DNA of 64,000 bases from Agromyces hippuratus (GCF_013410355.1 NZ_JACCFI010000001.1:2232001-2296000), one strand, 5' to 3'; counted from the stretch's first letter, positions 1-8,331 are shown. Made by a program: numbers and translations. The notes: generated from the sequence alone by a model not told the origin.

Positions 1-922
1 CGATGCCCGCGGCGACCTCCAGCACGCAGAGTGCTGCCAGTCGTACGGTACGCCCGTCGGGCGCATCCGCGGTGGCATCGACCTCGGCGAGGTCGACCGA
101 TTCCACTCGCTGGTCGGCTCCGGCCGCGCGTGCGGCCTGTCGCAGTTCGTACGCGGAGATGCCGCCCGGCACCGATGCGGGGCACCCGGGTGCCACCGCG
201 CGGTCGCACACGTCGACGTCGAGATCGACGTGGATCGGGCCGCCGCCCGCGCCGGCGATCTCGAGCGCCTCGGCGAACACATCGCCCATGGGGCGGCGGT
301 GCAGCTCGTCGCGGTGCACGACGGTGATGCCGGCGTCGCGGGCCCGGTCGGCGTATTCGCGGGAGTTCACGAAGTCGGCGATGCCGATCTGCACGATGCG
401 TCGGCCGTCGAGGCCCGCCTCGAGCAGTCGCCGCACCGGCGAGCCGTTGCTCACGCCGTCGCGCAGGTCGTAGTGGGCGTCGAGCGTGATGAGCCCCGCC
501 GTCGCGAGCCGCTCGCCCCAGGCGCCGAGCGCCACGGGCGAGGTCAACGAGTTGTCGCCGCCGAGCGCGACCACGGTGCCGGCCCGGGCCGACGCCGCGG
601 CGACCGCCGCACGAACCCGCGCCTCGCCCTCGGGCCCGTCGGGCTCGCCGACATCGCCGGCGTCGGCGAACACGAGGTCGTCGAGCGAACGCGCGTCGCC
701 GCGACGCTCGCGATCGGCCATGAGGGTCGGGTTGTAGCGGCGCAGCGCCGCGCGGATCGCCGCGGGCGTCGCGTGCGCGCCGGTCGGCGAGAGCGACGTG
801 CTGAACGCCGGCACCCCGAGCAGCGCGAGATCGGCGCGCTCCCCTGCACCGAGCGCGTCGAGCGGCGGCCAGTCACCGGCCCGTGGCCAGAGCGGATCGT
901 TCGGAAGCGCAGCGGTGCCCAT
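1..922 (-). CDS. hutG: Formimidoylglutamase (arginase family), 3' end cut by window edge
   Basis: About 307 residues are visible and the reading frame runs off the window start. The ureohydrolase metal motifs are present: GGDNS (121-125), DAHYD (148-152) and HVDLDVDVCD (231-240), which together hold a binuclear manganese centre. The GGDNS variant and the AxxPGGxSAxEL stretch after the third motif fit actinobacterial HutG better than arginase or agmatinase. HutG releases formamide and glutamate from N-formimidoylglutamate in histidine breakdown. The ATG at 922 is chosen because a TAGCGT box ends six bases upstream, consistent with a leaderless start. No other hut gene is in the window, so substrate is inferred from sequence alone. 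Confidence 0.8.
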   Translation of the reverse strand, partial: MGTAALPNDPLWPRAGDWPPLDALGAGERADLALLGVPAFSTSLSPTGAHATPAAIRAALRRYNPTLMADRERRGDARSLDDLVFADAGDVGEPDGPEGEARVRAAVAAASARAGTVVALGGDNSLTSPVALGAWGERLATAGLITLDAHYDLRDGVSNGSPVRRLLEAGLDGRRIVQIGIADFVNSREYADRARDAGITVVHRDELHRRPMGDVFAEALEIAGAGGGPIHVDLDVDVCDRAVAPGCPASVPGGISAYELRQAARAAGADQRVESVDLAEVDATADAPDGRTVRLAALCVLEVAAGI

Positions 923-928
923 GGTCAG

Positions 929-934
929 ACGCTA
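929..934 (-). promoter_or_regulatory. -10 box of hutG (leaderless)
   Basis: TAGCGT on the minus strand, six bases before the ATG, so transcription should begin at or next to the start codon. Confidence 0.5.
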
Positions 935-996
935 GCAATGACGGATGCCGCGAGCCGAGGCATCCGCCATCGCTCGTGTCTGCGATACCGGACGAC

Positions 997-1557
997 TCAC
1001 GGTCGTTCGCTCGTACGCCAGGGTCGCGCATCGGTGCGGAGGAGGCTGTAGACCGCCACGTCGTGATTCGTTCCCGCGTTGAAGAACGCGCCGCGCGCGA
1101 CGCCCTCGTACGTGAACCCGCACTTCTCGGCGATGCGCCGGCTGGCACCGTTCTCGGGCACGATCACCAGCTGGATGCGGTGCTTCTTCTTGGTGCCGAA
1201 GAGGTGGTCGACGAGCAGCTGCACCGCCTCCGTCACGTAGCCGCGGCCGGCCTCGGCCGGGTCGTACAGCCGGTACGAGAGCTCGTACGCGTCCCAGTAG
1301 TCCACCGGGATGAAGAACTCGATGTGCCCGATGACGCGGGTGTCGCGATCGTCGTCGGCTCGGACGCGGATCAGGAGCGTGCCCTCGTCGCGCTCCCAGA
1401 ATCCGGTCGCGGCGAACCGCGCGGCGAGCACCGGCTCCGACACGACCGTGAGCGGGAAGTAGGCGCCGCGACTGCCGAGGTCGACCTGCGCCTCGTAGAA
1501 CGCAGGCAGGTCGGCATGCCGCACCGGGGCGAGCGTCACCAGTTCGCCGGTCAGCAT
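997..1557 (-). CDS. GNAT family N-acetyltransferase (RimJ-like)
   Basis: A 186-residue protein starting MLTGELVTLAPV. The arrangement LRPVRxxDL-like N-terminus, the GRGYVTEAVQLLVDHLF acetyl-CoA binding helix region and the terminal NGASRRIAEKCGFTYEGVARG segment are typical of the RimJ/RimL branch that acetylates protein N-termini or small amines. An upstream in-frame ATG at 1578 would add seven basic residues (MPPRSRG) without family support, so the second ATG is preferred. It lies alone between hutG and an epimerase gene transcribed the same way. The acceptor substrate cannot be read from sequence. Confidence 0.8.
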   Translation of the reverse strand: MLTGELVTLAPVRHADLPAFYEAQVDLGSRGAYFPLTVVSEPVLAARFAATGFWERDEGTLLIRVRADDDRDTRVIGHIEFFIPVDYWDAYELSYRLYDPAEAGRGYVTEAVQLLVDHLFGTKKKHRIQLVIVPENGASRRIAEKCGFTYEGVARGAFFNAGTNHDVAVYSLLRTDARPWRTSERP

Positions 1558-1663
1558 GCCGCGACTCCGCGGAGGCACCTTCGCACCATGGGCGGCATGG
1601 TACTCGCCGCCGAGGCGGGCGTCACCTGGTCGGCGACCTCACCTGGCGGGCGAACGCACCGCC

Positions 1664-2650
1664 TCAGCCGCGGAGGGCCGCGAGCAGCTCGCGCTCGCGG
1701 TCGGCGGTGAGCCCGGCGCCGCGCTCGCGATCGAGCCCCTGACTGCGCTCCCACTCGAGGATCTCGCGCAGCAGCTGGTCGAACGGCCGCAGGCGCAGGC
1801 CCGCGGCGAGTGCGGCGGCGTTCGACCGGTCGAGGAAGGCGGTCCACTCGGGGTCGATGATCCACAACGGCAGCGACTCGGGGCCCGACCACTCGGCCAC
1901 CCCCTGCTCGGCGAGCCACTCCGGCGAGACGGCGACGACCTCGCCCTCGTGACCGGCGATCGCGCGCGAGCGCTCGAGCCAGTCGCCGAACGTGGTGCGC
2001 TCGCCGACGGCGTTGAACGCGCCGGTACGCCCCTGCTCGATCGCGTCGAGCGTGAACGCCACGAGGTCCTCGACGTGGATCGCCTGCACGGCGTCGTCGA
2101 GGATGTCGGGCACGAGCATCGGGTCGTCGCTGCGAGCGGCTCGCGCCACCCAGTAGCCGCCGCGGCCCGACGGATCGCCGGGTCCGACGATGAGGCCGGG
2201 GCGGACCACGAGCAGTCGGTCGCCCAGGGCCTGCCGGTACGCCGCCTCGATGGCGGACTTCGCCTCGCCGTACGTCTCCGCGGTCGATTCGTCGCCCTCG
2301 AGCGGCGGCATGAGCTCGGCCGACTCGTCGGCGCCCGGTTCGTTCTGGGCGGCGTAGACGTTGCCCGAGGAGATGAAGGTCCAGTGGGCCGCCTGTTCGG
2401 CGAGCGCCGCGGCGGCGCCGCGCGCGAATCCCGGCTGTCGGGTGACGTCGATGACGGCGTCCCACTCGCGACCGGCGACGGCGTCGTAGGCACCGGGCTC
2501 CGAGCGATCGCCCGCGACGAAGGCCGAGCCCGCGGCCGTCGCGCCGGCTTCCCCTCGCGCGAACGAGGTGACCGCATGCCCGCGGCGCAACGCCTGCCTG
2601 GCGAGTTCGCGACCGAGCCACTGGGTACCGCCGAGGATCAGGATCTCCAT
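1664..2650 (-). CDS. NAD-dependent epimerase/dehydratase family protein
   Basis: A 328-residue extended short-chain dehydrogenase. The N-terminal Rossmann motif GGTQWLG (7-13) follows MEILIL, and a YGEAK (YxxxK) catalytic pair lies mid-protein. The C-terminal third is variable and substrate-binding in this family. Proteins of this kind are often annotated as isoflavone-reductase-like or nucleoside-diphosphate-sugar epimerases, but no sugar-nucleotide gene is nearby, so the substrate is unknown. The gene is the last on the minus strand before the divergent copper-export promoter region. Confidence 0.78.
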   Translation of the reverse strand: MEILILGGTQWLGRELARQALRRGHAVTSFARGEAGATAAGSAFVAGDRSEPGAYDAVAGREWDAVIDVTRQPGFARGAAAALAEQAAHWTFISSGNVYAAQNEPGADESAELMPPLEGDESTAETYGEAKSAIEAAYRQALGDRLLVVRPGLIVGPGDPSGRGGYWVARAARSDDPMLVPDILDDAVQAIHVEDLVAFTLDAIEQGRTGAFNAVGERTTFGDWLERSRAIAGHEGEVVAVSPEWLAEQGVAEWSGPESLPLWIIDPEWTAFLDRSNAAALAAGLRLRPFDQLLREILEWERSQGLDRERGAGLTADRERELLAALRG

Positions 2651-2793
2651 TCGGACATCACAGCACGATGCGGATGCCGCGCGCGCCCCTGTTCTCGATC
2701 CGCGAACCCCGCGGCATCCGCTGCTACCGTCGGAACATGTTCGCGGCGACTCGGGAATAGTTCGGGCGAACAGGCGTTTCCACCTGATGACAG

Positions 2794-2810
2794 ATACCCC
2801 CTAGGGGTAT
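2794..2810. promoter_or_regulatory. CsoR-type copper operator upstream of copB
   Basis: ATACCCCCTAGGGGTAT is a near-perfect pseudo-palindrome matching the known CsoR site (TACCCC/GGGGTA around a central TA). Its right end supplies a TATAAG hexamer that may be the -10 of copB, so a bound repressor would block the promoter. The csoR gene itself is not in the window. Confidence 0.8.
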
Positions 2811-2827
2811 AAGCTCGATTCGAGCTT
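2811..2827. promoter_or_regulatory. 17-bp palindrome in the copB leader
   Basis: AAGCTCGATTCGAGCTT is a perfect palindrome about a central T. It abuts the CsoR-like operator and lies just before the ribosome-binding site (GGAGGAAG). It could be a second operator or a short leader hairpin; the sequence does not decide. Confidence 0.5.
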
Positions 2828-2845
2828 GACGACGGAGGAAGATCG

Positions 2846-5170
2846 ATGAGCACGACGCACGGCGGACACGAACACGAGGGTCACGCGGGGCACGAGGGTC
2901 ACGCGGGGCACGAGGGTCACGCGGGGCACGAGGGTCACGCGGGGCACGAGGGTCACGCGGGGCACGACACGAGTGCGCAGGACTCGCATGCCGGGCACCA
3001 GCACGCGCCGGCGACGACGGCGCCCGACCCGCACGCGGGGCACGACATGAGCGCGCACGCGGGCCACGACATGAGCGGCCACGGCGGCCACGACCAGCAC
3101 GCAGGTCACGACATGAGCGGCCATGGCGGGCACGGGGGGCACGGCGACCATGTCGGCCAGTTCCGCCGCCTGTTCTGGATCATGCTCGTGATCGCCGTGC
3201 CGACGATCGCGTTCAGCCCCATGTTCGCGTCGATCCTCGGCTACTCGCTGCCCGACAACCCCGTGATCCCGTGGATCTCCCCGGTGCTCGGCACGGTCAT
3301 GTACTTCTGGGGCGGCAAGCCGTTCCTCACCGGGGCCTGGTCGGAGCTGAAGGCCCGCAAGCCCGGCATGATGCTGCTCATCGGCCTCGCGATCACGGTC
3401 GCGTACTTCGCGTCGCTCGGCGCGAGCCTCGGCCTGCTCAGCCACCACCTCGACTTCTGGTGGGAGCTCGCCCTCCTCATCGTGATCATGCTGCTCGGCC
3501 ACTGGATCGAGATGCGCTCGATCATGCAGGCCTCGAGCGCACTCGACGCGCTCGCGGCACTGCTGCCCGACGAGGCCGAGCGGGTGGTCGCGACGGGCTC
3601 GACCGGCGGGGCTTCGACAGGCTCAACCGGCAGCCTCGCAATCGAGACCGTCTCCCCCTCGGAGCTCTCGGTCGGCGACGTCGTCATCGTGCGCCCCGGC
3701 GGCCGCGTGCCCGCCGACGGCGAGGTGATCGACGGCACCGCCGCGATGGACGAGTCGATGATCACCGGCGAGTCGTCGACGGTCGCCCGCGGCCCCGGCG
3801 CGCACGTCGTCGCCGGCACCGTCGCGACCGACACCGCGATCCGTGTGCGGGTCGGCGCGGTCGGCGACGACACCGCACTCGCGGGCATCCAGCGGCTCGT
3901 CGCACAGGCGCAGGCCTCGACCTCGCGTGCACAGCGCCTCGCCGACCGCGCCGCCGGCTGGCTCTTCTGGTTCGCGCTCGGCGCCGCGGTGATCACCGCG
4001 ATCGCCTGGACCCTGCTCGGCGACCCCGACGACGCCGTGATCCGCACGATCACCGTGCTCGTGATCGCCTGCCCCCACGCCCTCGGCCTCGCCATCCCGC
4101 TCGTCGTGTCGATCGCGACCGAGCGTGCGGCGAAGGGCGGCGTGCTCGTCACCGACCGCCTCGCGCTCGAGACGATGCGCACGGTCGGCGCGGTGCTCTT
4201 CGACAAGACCGGCACGCTGACCAAGGGCGAGCCCGCGGTGACGGATGCCGCGGCCGCGCCGGGTCACGACCTCGACGATGTGCTCGTGCTCGCGGCATCC
4301 GCCGAGGGCGACTCGGAGCACCCGCTGGCGAAGGCGATCGTCGCCGAGGCCGCTCACCGCGGACTCGCGACACGCGCCGCCCAGGGCTTCGAGGCCTCGG
4401 CCGCGATCGGCGTGCGCGCCACGGTCGACGACCGGGCCGTGCAGGTCGGCGGCCCCGGCATGCTCGAGCGCGAGGGCCTCGCGCCGCTCACGGCATCCGT
4501 CGCCTGGGCCGAAGCCGGCTCGACGGTGCTGCACGTGCTCGTCGACGGCCAGGTCGCCGGCGCCATCGCGCTGGCCGACGAGATCCGGCCCGAGTCGAAG
4601 GAGGCGGTCGACGCGCTCCACGCGCTCGGCGTGCAGGTCGTGATGATCACGGGCGACGCGGAGCCGGTGGCCCGCACGGTCGCCGCGCAGCTCGGCATCG
4701 ACCGGGTCTATGCGGGCGTGCGCCCCGAAGACAAGGCCGCGAAGGTGCAGGAGCTGCAGCACGAGGGCCTCTCGGTCGCGATGGTCGGCGACGGCGTCAA
4801 CGACGCCCCGGCGCTCGCGCAGGCGAACGTCGGCATCGCGATCGGCGCGGGCACGGATGTCGCGATCGCCTCGGCCGGCGTGATCCTCGCGTCGAGCGAC
4901 CCGCGTTCCGTGATCTCGGTCATCGAGCTGTCGCGGGCGAGCTACCGGAAGATGAGCCAGAACCTCTGGTGGGCGGCCGGGTACAACCTCGTCTCGGTGC
5001 CCCTCGCGGCCGGCATCCTCGCGCCCATCGGGTTCGTGCTGCCGATGTCGGTCGGCGCGATCCTGATGAGCCTCTCGACCGTCATCGTCGCGGCGAACGC
5101 GCAACTGCTGCGCCGCCTCGACCTGCGGCCCGAGGCCTCGACCCGGGCAGTGCTCGAGCGCGCGAGCTGA
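2846..5170 (+). CDS. copB: CopB-type heavy-metal P1B ATPase with His-rich N-terminus
   Basis: A 774-residue copper-exporting ATPase. The first ~110 residues are a His/Gly-rich metal-binding tail with no CxxC domain. Then follow membrane helices, the actuator TGES (307-310), the transmembrane metal-site motif CPH (409-411, the CopB/P1B-3 signature), DKTGT with the phosphorylated Asp453, and GDGVND (648-653). It should pump Cu(I)/Cu(II), possibly silver, out of the cell. A strong GGAGGAAG lies before the ATG. The operator upstream suggests CsoR control. Residues 250-263, a Gly/Ser/Thr stretch before the actuator core, are encoded by a copy of the dispersed palindromic repeat and look like an insertion. 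Confidence 0.93.
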   Translation: MSTTHGGHEHEGHAGHEGHAGHEGHAGHEGHAGHEGHAGHDTSAQDSHAGHQHAPATTAPDPHAGHDMSAHAGHDMSGHGGHDQHAGHDMSGHGGHGGHGDHVGQFRRLFWIMLVIAVPTIAFSPMFASILGYSLPDNPVIPWISPVLGTVMYFWGGKPFLTGAWSELKARKPGMMLLIGLAITVAYFASLGASLGLLSHHLDFWWELALLIVIMLLGHWIEMRSIMQASSALDALAALLPDEAERVVATGSTGGASTGSTGSLAIETVSPSELSVGDVVIVRPGGRVPADGEVIDGTAAMDESMITGESSTVARGPGAHVVAGTVATDTAIRVRVGAVGDDTALAGIQRLVAQAQASTSRAQRLADRAAGWLFWFALGAAVITAIAWTLLGDPDDAVIRTITVLVIACPHALGLAIPLVVSIATERAAKGGVLVTDRLALETMRTVGAVLFDKTGTLTKGEPAVTDAAAAPGHDLDDVLVLAASAEGDSEHPLAKAIVAEAAHRGLATRAAQGFEASAAIGVRATVDDRAVQVGGPGMLEREGLAPLTASVAWAEAGSTVLHVLVDGQVAGAIALADEIRPESKEAVDALHALGVQVVMITGDAEPVARTVAAQLGIDRVYAGVRPEDKAAKVQELQHEGLSVAMVGDGVNDAPALAQANVGIAIGAGTDVAIASAGVILASSDPRSVISVIELSRASYRKMSQNLWWAAGYNLVSVPLAAGILAPIGFVLPMSVGAILMSLSTVIVAANAQLLRRLDLRPEASTRAVLERAS
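2879..2968 (+). repeat. Five 18-bp tandem repeats coding the GHAGHE metal tail
   Basis: The unit GGTCACGCGGGGCACGAG occurs five times back to back with at most a terminal base change. It encodes GHAGHE repeats in the copB N-terminus. The near identity suggests recent slippage and copy number that may vary between strains. Confidence 0.95.
3595..3636 (+). repeat. Copy A of the dispersed repeat, inside copB
   Basis: The stretch contains GCTTCGACAGGCTCAACCGG, the core otherwise found between genes (copies at 5.2, 30.5, 34.8, 41.1 and 42.7 kb). It is in frame in copB and encodes residues 250-263, mostly Gly, Ser and Thr. Confidence 0.8.
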
Positions 5171-5178
5171 GGCGCGTC

Positions 5179-5269
5179 TGCGGGTCGAGCCTGTCGAAAC
5201 CGCCTCACGGAGCGGGGTTTCGACAGGCTCAACCCGCAAGAACGCTCGACCGGGCTCAACCCGCAGATC
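5179..5269. repeat. Copy B of the dispersed palindromic repeat
   Basis: Arms at 5179-5201 and 5216-5238 match as an inverted repeat at 22 of 23 positions around a 14-base loop; a degenerate third unit follows. It lies between the convergent copB and DUF6226 genes and supplies the stop codon of the latter. It may act as a two-way terminator. Confidence 0.85.
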
Positions 5270-5861
5270 GGCGCGGCCACGCCGCCCATGCGCGGTGCGG
5301 GCCGAACGGGCCGGGGCCGCCGCCCTCGCTCGACCCGCGCTCGGTGCGGAACGACGCCCAGCCGCCGGATGCCTCGGCGAAGCCGCCCGTCACGACGGCG
5401 TCGACGTGCTCGCGCACCGACGCGACCGAGTCGTCGACATGCTCGTCGCACGCATCGCATCCGCAGAACGGCGACGGCAGTCTCGTGAACTCGCCGCATC
5501 CGATCACGAGGCCGGGGAACGAGGTGAGGCCGATCACGATCGGCGCCGCGTCATCCGCTCTCGGACGCAGCCGGACCGCGCGCACGACCTCGACGCCCTC
5601 GGAGAGCCAGGGTTCGACCGGCGGCTCGACGTCGCGCTCGACGTCGAACTCCGCTTCGAGGTCGTCGGCGAGCGCAAGGGCGAACGCATGCAGCGGGCGG
5701 TAGCGCTCGGTGTCGCCGACCCGGCTGTACGCCTCCTGCGGCGGGCCGTGGGCGCCCCAGCGAGGCGGCTCCACCGGCAGCTCGTCGACGCCCGACGACG
5801 CGCCGCGGCGGGGCGGCTCGACGGCACGACCGGAGCCGATGCCGCCCCGGTCGGCGGTCAT
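5256..5861 (-). CDS. DUF6226 family protein
   Basis: A 201-residue protein starting MTADRGGIG. The stretch FPGLVIGCGEF followed by CGCDACDE resembles the DUF6226 family, known mainly from Microbacteriaceae and of unknown function; the clustered cysteines could bind metal. The ATG overlaps the stop of the upstream lipoprotein gene (ATGA), so the two are probably translationally coupled. A longer frame opens upstream but would lie inside the lipoprotein gene. The last six codons and the TGA fall in a dispersed repeat, so the original C-terminus may have been altered. Confidence 0.65.
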   Translation of the reverse strand: MTADRGGIGSGRAVEPPRRGASSGVDELPVEPPRWGAHGPPQEAYSRVGDTERYRPLHAFALALADDLEAEFDVERDVEPPVEPWLSEGVEVVRAVRLRPRADDAAPIVIGLTSFPGLVIGCGEFTRLPSPFCGCDACDEHVDDSVASVREHVDAVVTGGFAEASGGWASFRTERGSSEGGGPGPFGPHRAWAAWPRRSAG

Positions 5862-6607
5862 CCGCCCTCCCGATCCACGAGGCCCGTCATGATCGCGGTG
5901 TCGGGGTCCACACAGGCTTCCTCGAGTGCGGCGTCCCATTCGGGGTCGTACATCGACCGGGTGTTCGAGGGGAACCAGCCCTGGTCCGGCCACTTCGCCA
6001 CGAACTCGTCACGCGGCGGAGCCGGTGCCACCTCGATCGCGTTCTCGGCCAGGCACGGGCCGTAGTACTCGGTCAGGTAGTCGTAGATCCAGCCGAGCTG
6101 CTCGGCGTTCGGCGGCGCTGACGTGCGCTTCTCCGGATGCGCGACCCGGCACGAGTACAACGCGATCGCCTCCTCGACCGTCGTCGTCGACGTGCCGATC
6201 GAGACGACGGGGCTGTCGGGGTCGGGGCCGGTGCGGCCCTCGTCGATCGGCAGCCCGGCGGCCTCGAAGCAGGCGCGCGTCACGTCGACGCGATTCTCGT
6301 CGGTCACGTACGCCGCGAACGCGACCTCGGGCCGCACCGCATCGGGATAGGTCGCCAGCACGGTCTGCCAGCCGCGGTCGGCCTCAGTGAGGCGCGCGGC
6401 CTCCACATCGGCATCGGTGAACGGGTCGCCCGCCGGCCACGGGGCGAACTCGGGCACGGGGATGGATACGACCTGCGCCGCGGCATCCGTCGCCTCCGGC
6501 GTGGCGGTCGACGCGTCTGCACCCGCGCTCGAACCGGAGCACCCGGCCAGCGTCGCCAGAACGAGCAGCGCCGTACCGACCGCCATCGATCCCCGTGCTC
6601 TACGCAT
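5858..6607 (-). CDS. Putative lipoprotein, function unknown
   Basis: A 249-residue protein starting MRRARGSM, with a hydrophobic segment and the lipobox LAGC near residue 22, so it should be lipid-anchored outside the membrane. A Ser/Ala/Thr linker precedes the folded part. Cysteine pairs (RACFEAAGLP, YSCRV, GPCLAEN, EEACVDP) could form disulphides. No family was recognised. It is coupled to the DUF6226 gene by a 4-base overlap and lies between two copper loci, but nothing in it shows metal binding. Confidence 0.7.
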   Translation of the reverse strand: MRRARGSMAVGTALLVLATLAGCSGSSAGADASTATPEATDAAAQVVSIPVPEFAPWPAGDPFTDADVEAARLTEADRGWQTVLATYPDAVRPEVAFAAYVTDENRVDVTRACFEAAGLPIDEGRTGPDPDSPVVSIGTSTTTVEEAIALYSCRVAHPEKRTSAPPNAEQLGWIYDYLTEYYGPCLAENAIEVAPAPPRDEFVAKWPDQGWFPSNTRSMYDPEWDAALEEACVDPDTAIMTGLVDREGG

Positions 6608-6727
6608 GCGCACCTCCGCCGCGAACCTAACAGCGCAGCGCTCGTCGGCACCAGAGCCCACCGCGGGTCGTGGACGGAGCCTCCGACGCCGGGCTGGCAT
6701 CGCCCACCTCGACCGTAGCCCTTCGGG

Positions 6728-7375
6728 TCACCCTCCGAGCAGAGCCTGCATCCGTTCGATCTCGGCGGTCTGGGTCGCGACGATGGCCTCGGCCATCTCG
6801 ATGGCACCCTCGTGCGATCCGCTCCCGATCTCCTGCTCGGCCATGTCGACCGCGCCCTCGTGGTGCTCGATCATCTGCTCGAGGAAGAGTTGCGACGCGG
6901 TGGCCGCGTCGGCGGTCTCGAGCGCGGCGAGCTCGTCATCGCTCAGCATGCCGCTCATCCCGTGCCCGCCGTCGGGCATCTCGCGGGGGGCGTCCCATTC
7001 CTCGAGCCAGGCCTCGAGCTGGGCGATCTCAGGACCCTGTGCCGCTTGGATCTCCTCGGCGAGCACGACGACCTCGGGGTCGAGTCCGTCCTTCGCCAGC
7101 ACGATGCCGCTCATCTCGAGCGCCTGCTCGTGGTGCGGGATCATCATCTGCGCGAACATCACGTCGGCCGCGGTGCCGGCGCCCGCGGGCGCCTCGCCCT
7201 CGGTGCCGGTCATCGAGTGGCCGTCGTGGCCGCCGCCCGAGGGGTCGCCGGCGTTCGCGGCGCAGCCCGCGAGCGCGAAGACCCCGGCGATGCCGAGGGC
7301 GACGGCGGGCAGGGTTCGCGCGATGCCGCGGCGGCGCACGGTCGCACGGGCGCCGGCACGGGCCGCGGCGCTCAT
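6728..7375 (-). CDS. DUF305 lipoprotein (copper-associated)
   Basis: A 215-residue secreted protein with a lipobox LAGC and two DUF305 half-domains, marked by MMIPHHEQALEMS and QMIEHHEGAVDMAE. These His/Met-rich four-helix proteins are often found with copper-resistance genes and probably bind copper outside the membrane. The start overlaps the stop of the CopZ-like gene (ATGA), which indicates an operon under the same CsoR-like operator. The lipobox and the paired HH motifs are seen directly; copper binding is inferred from family and neighbours. Confidence 0.87.
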   Translation of the reverse strand: MSAAARAGARATVRRRGIARTLPAVALGIAGVFALAGCAANAGDPSGGGHDGHSMTGTEGEAPAGAGTAADVMFAQMMIPHHEQALEMSGIVLAKDGLDPEVVVLAEEIQAAQGPEIAQLEAWLEEWDAPREMPDGGHGMSGMLSDDELAALETADAATASQLFLEQMIEHHEGAVDMAEQEIGSGSHEGAIEMAEAIVATQTAEIERMQALLGG

Positions 7376-7710
7376 CGCTCCGCCACCCGGTATCCGGCCT
7401 CCTCGACGGCCGCGGCGATCGCGGCGTCGGAGATGGGAGCGCTGCTCCGCACCGTCACGCCCGAGACGCCGCCGTTGACGAGCTCGACGTCGACGGCGTC
7501 GACGCCGTCGATCGCCGTGAGCTCCTGGGTCACGTGGGCGACGCAGCTGCCGCAGGTCATGCCGGCGACGCCGAAGCTCGCTTCGACGAGGGAGCCGTCG
7601 ACCGCGTTCTCGGCGGGAGCCGAGGCATCGGTCGACGCGTCGATCGCGCAGCAGGAGCACCCGCCGCCGTCGAGGTCGATCTCGGTCCTGCCTTCTGGTG
7701 CGAGCGTCAT
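7372..7710 (-). CDS. copZ: CopZ-like heavy-metal-associated domain protein
   Basis: A 112-residue protein. The C-terminal ~68 residues form an HMA ferredoxin-like domain with GMTCGSC (Cys53, Cys56), the Cu(I)-binding loop. An N-terminal extension carries a second cysteine cluster (CSCC, 18-21), unusual for plain CopZ. It should buffer cytosolic Cu(I) and hand it to the CopB-type pump or to CsoR. Its promoter contains a CsoR-like site 30 bases upstream, and it is followed without a gap by DUF305. Confidence 0.88.
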   Translation of the reverse strand: MTLAPEGRTEIDLDGGGCSCCAIDASTDASAPAENAVDGSLVEASFGVAGMTCGSCVAHVTQELTAIDGVDAVDVELVNGGVSGVTVRSSAPISDAAIAAAVEEAGYRVAER

Positions 7711-7740
7711 GGTTCGATCCTTTCGTCGGTCACCACCACT

Positions 7741-7757
7741 ATACCCCCCTAGGGTAT
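7741..7757. promoter_or_regulatory. CsoR-type copper operator upstream of copZ
   Basis: ATACCCCCCTAGGGTAT has the same architecture as the copB operator. On the minus strand it runs into TATAGT (7743-7738), a good -10 for copZ, so the site overlaps the promoter. Confidence 0.78.
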
Positions 7758-7813
7758 CAATGACGCAAGTCCCTGCCGCGTGACAGCATGAGGGAGAGAA
7801 ATTCTCGGAGCGA

Positions 7814-7840
7814 TGTCGATCCGGCGGTCGCCCGTTCGAC
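7814..7840 (+). promoter_or_regulatory. ECF42-type promoter of the DGPF/sigma operon
   Basis: TGTCGA (7814-7819) and CGAC (7837-7840) are separated by 17 bases. Published ECF42 target promoters have TGTCGA at -35 and CGA/TC at -10. The site lies 51 bases before the DGPF gene, which predicts that the sigma factor drives its own operon. Confidence 0.7.
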
Positions 7841-7890
7841 GCCAGAGTGAGGCGGGCGATCCGGCCCCTTCCCGAACAAGGAGAATCACC

Positions 7891-8331
7891 GTGAAGTACA
7901 TGCTGATCATGCGCTCGAACGACCAGGCCGTCGAGGACTACGAGAACCTCGACTTCACCGAGGTCATCGCCGCCATGGGCGCCTACAACGAGTCGCTCAT
8001 CAAGGCGGGCGTGCTGCTCGGCGGGGAGGGCCTGTCCGATGCGAAGGAGGGCTTCGTCGTCGACTTCGACTCGACTCCCCCGGTCATCACCGACGGCCCG
8101 TACGGCGAGACGAAGGAGCTCTTCAACGGCTTCTGGATCATCCAGGCCTCGAGCCCCGAAGAGGCGGCCGAGTGGGCCAAGCGCTGCCCCCTGGGGCCGG
8201 GCTCGAAGCTCGAGGTGCGCCGGGTGAACGAGCTCGAGGACTTCCCGCAGGACAACGAGTGGATCCAGAAGGAGGCCGGCTGGCGTGCAGAGGCCGAGGG
8301 TCGCCTCAGCGCCGCGAACCCGGCCGAATGA
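7891..8331 (+). CDS. YciI/DGPF family protein
   Basis: A 146-residue YCII-related protein starting MKYMLIMRSND from a GTG with AAGGAG eight bases upstream. It carries the DGPY signature (DGPYGETKE) mid-protein and the FNGFWII strand. DGPF proteins are the usual partners and regulatory targets of ECF42 sigma factors; their biochemical role is not settled. An in-frame ATG at 7813 exists but overlaps the predicted -35 element, so it cannot be the start. The sigma gene begins one base after its stop. Confidence 0.88.
   Translation: MKYMLIMRSNDQAVEDYENLDFTEVIAAMGAYNESLIKAGVLLGGEGLSDAKEGFVVDFDSTPPVITDGPYGETKELFNGFWIIQASSPEEAAEWAKRCPLGPGSKLEVRRVNELEDFPQDNEWIQKEAGWRAEAEGRLSAANPAE

Noticed and set aside
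2879..2968. CRISPR-like repeat array
   Set aside because: Units are contiguous, 18 bp and coding; there are no spacers and no cas genes. The same applies to 15541-15639 and 26341-26376.
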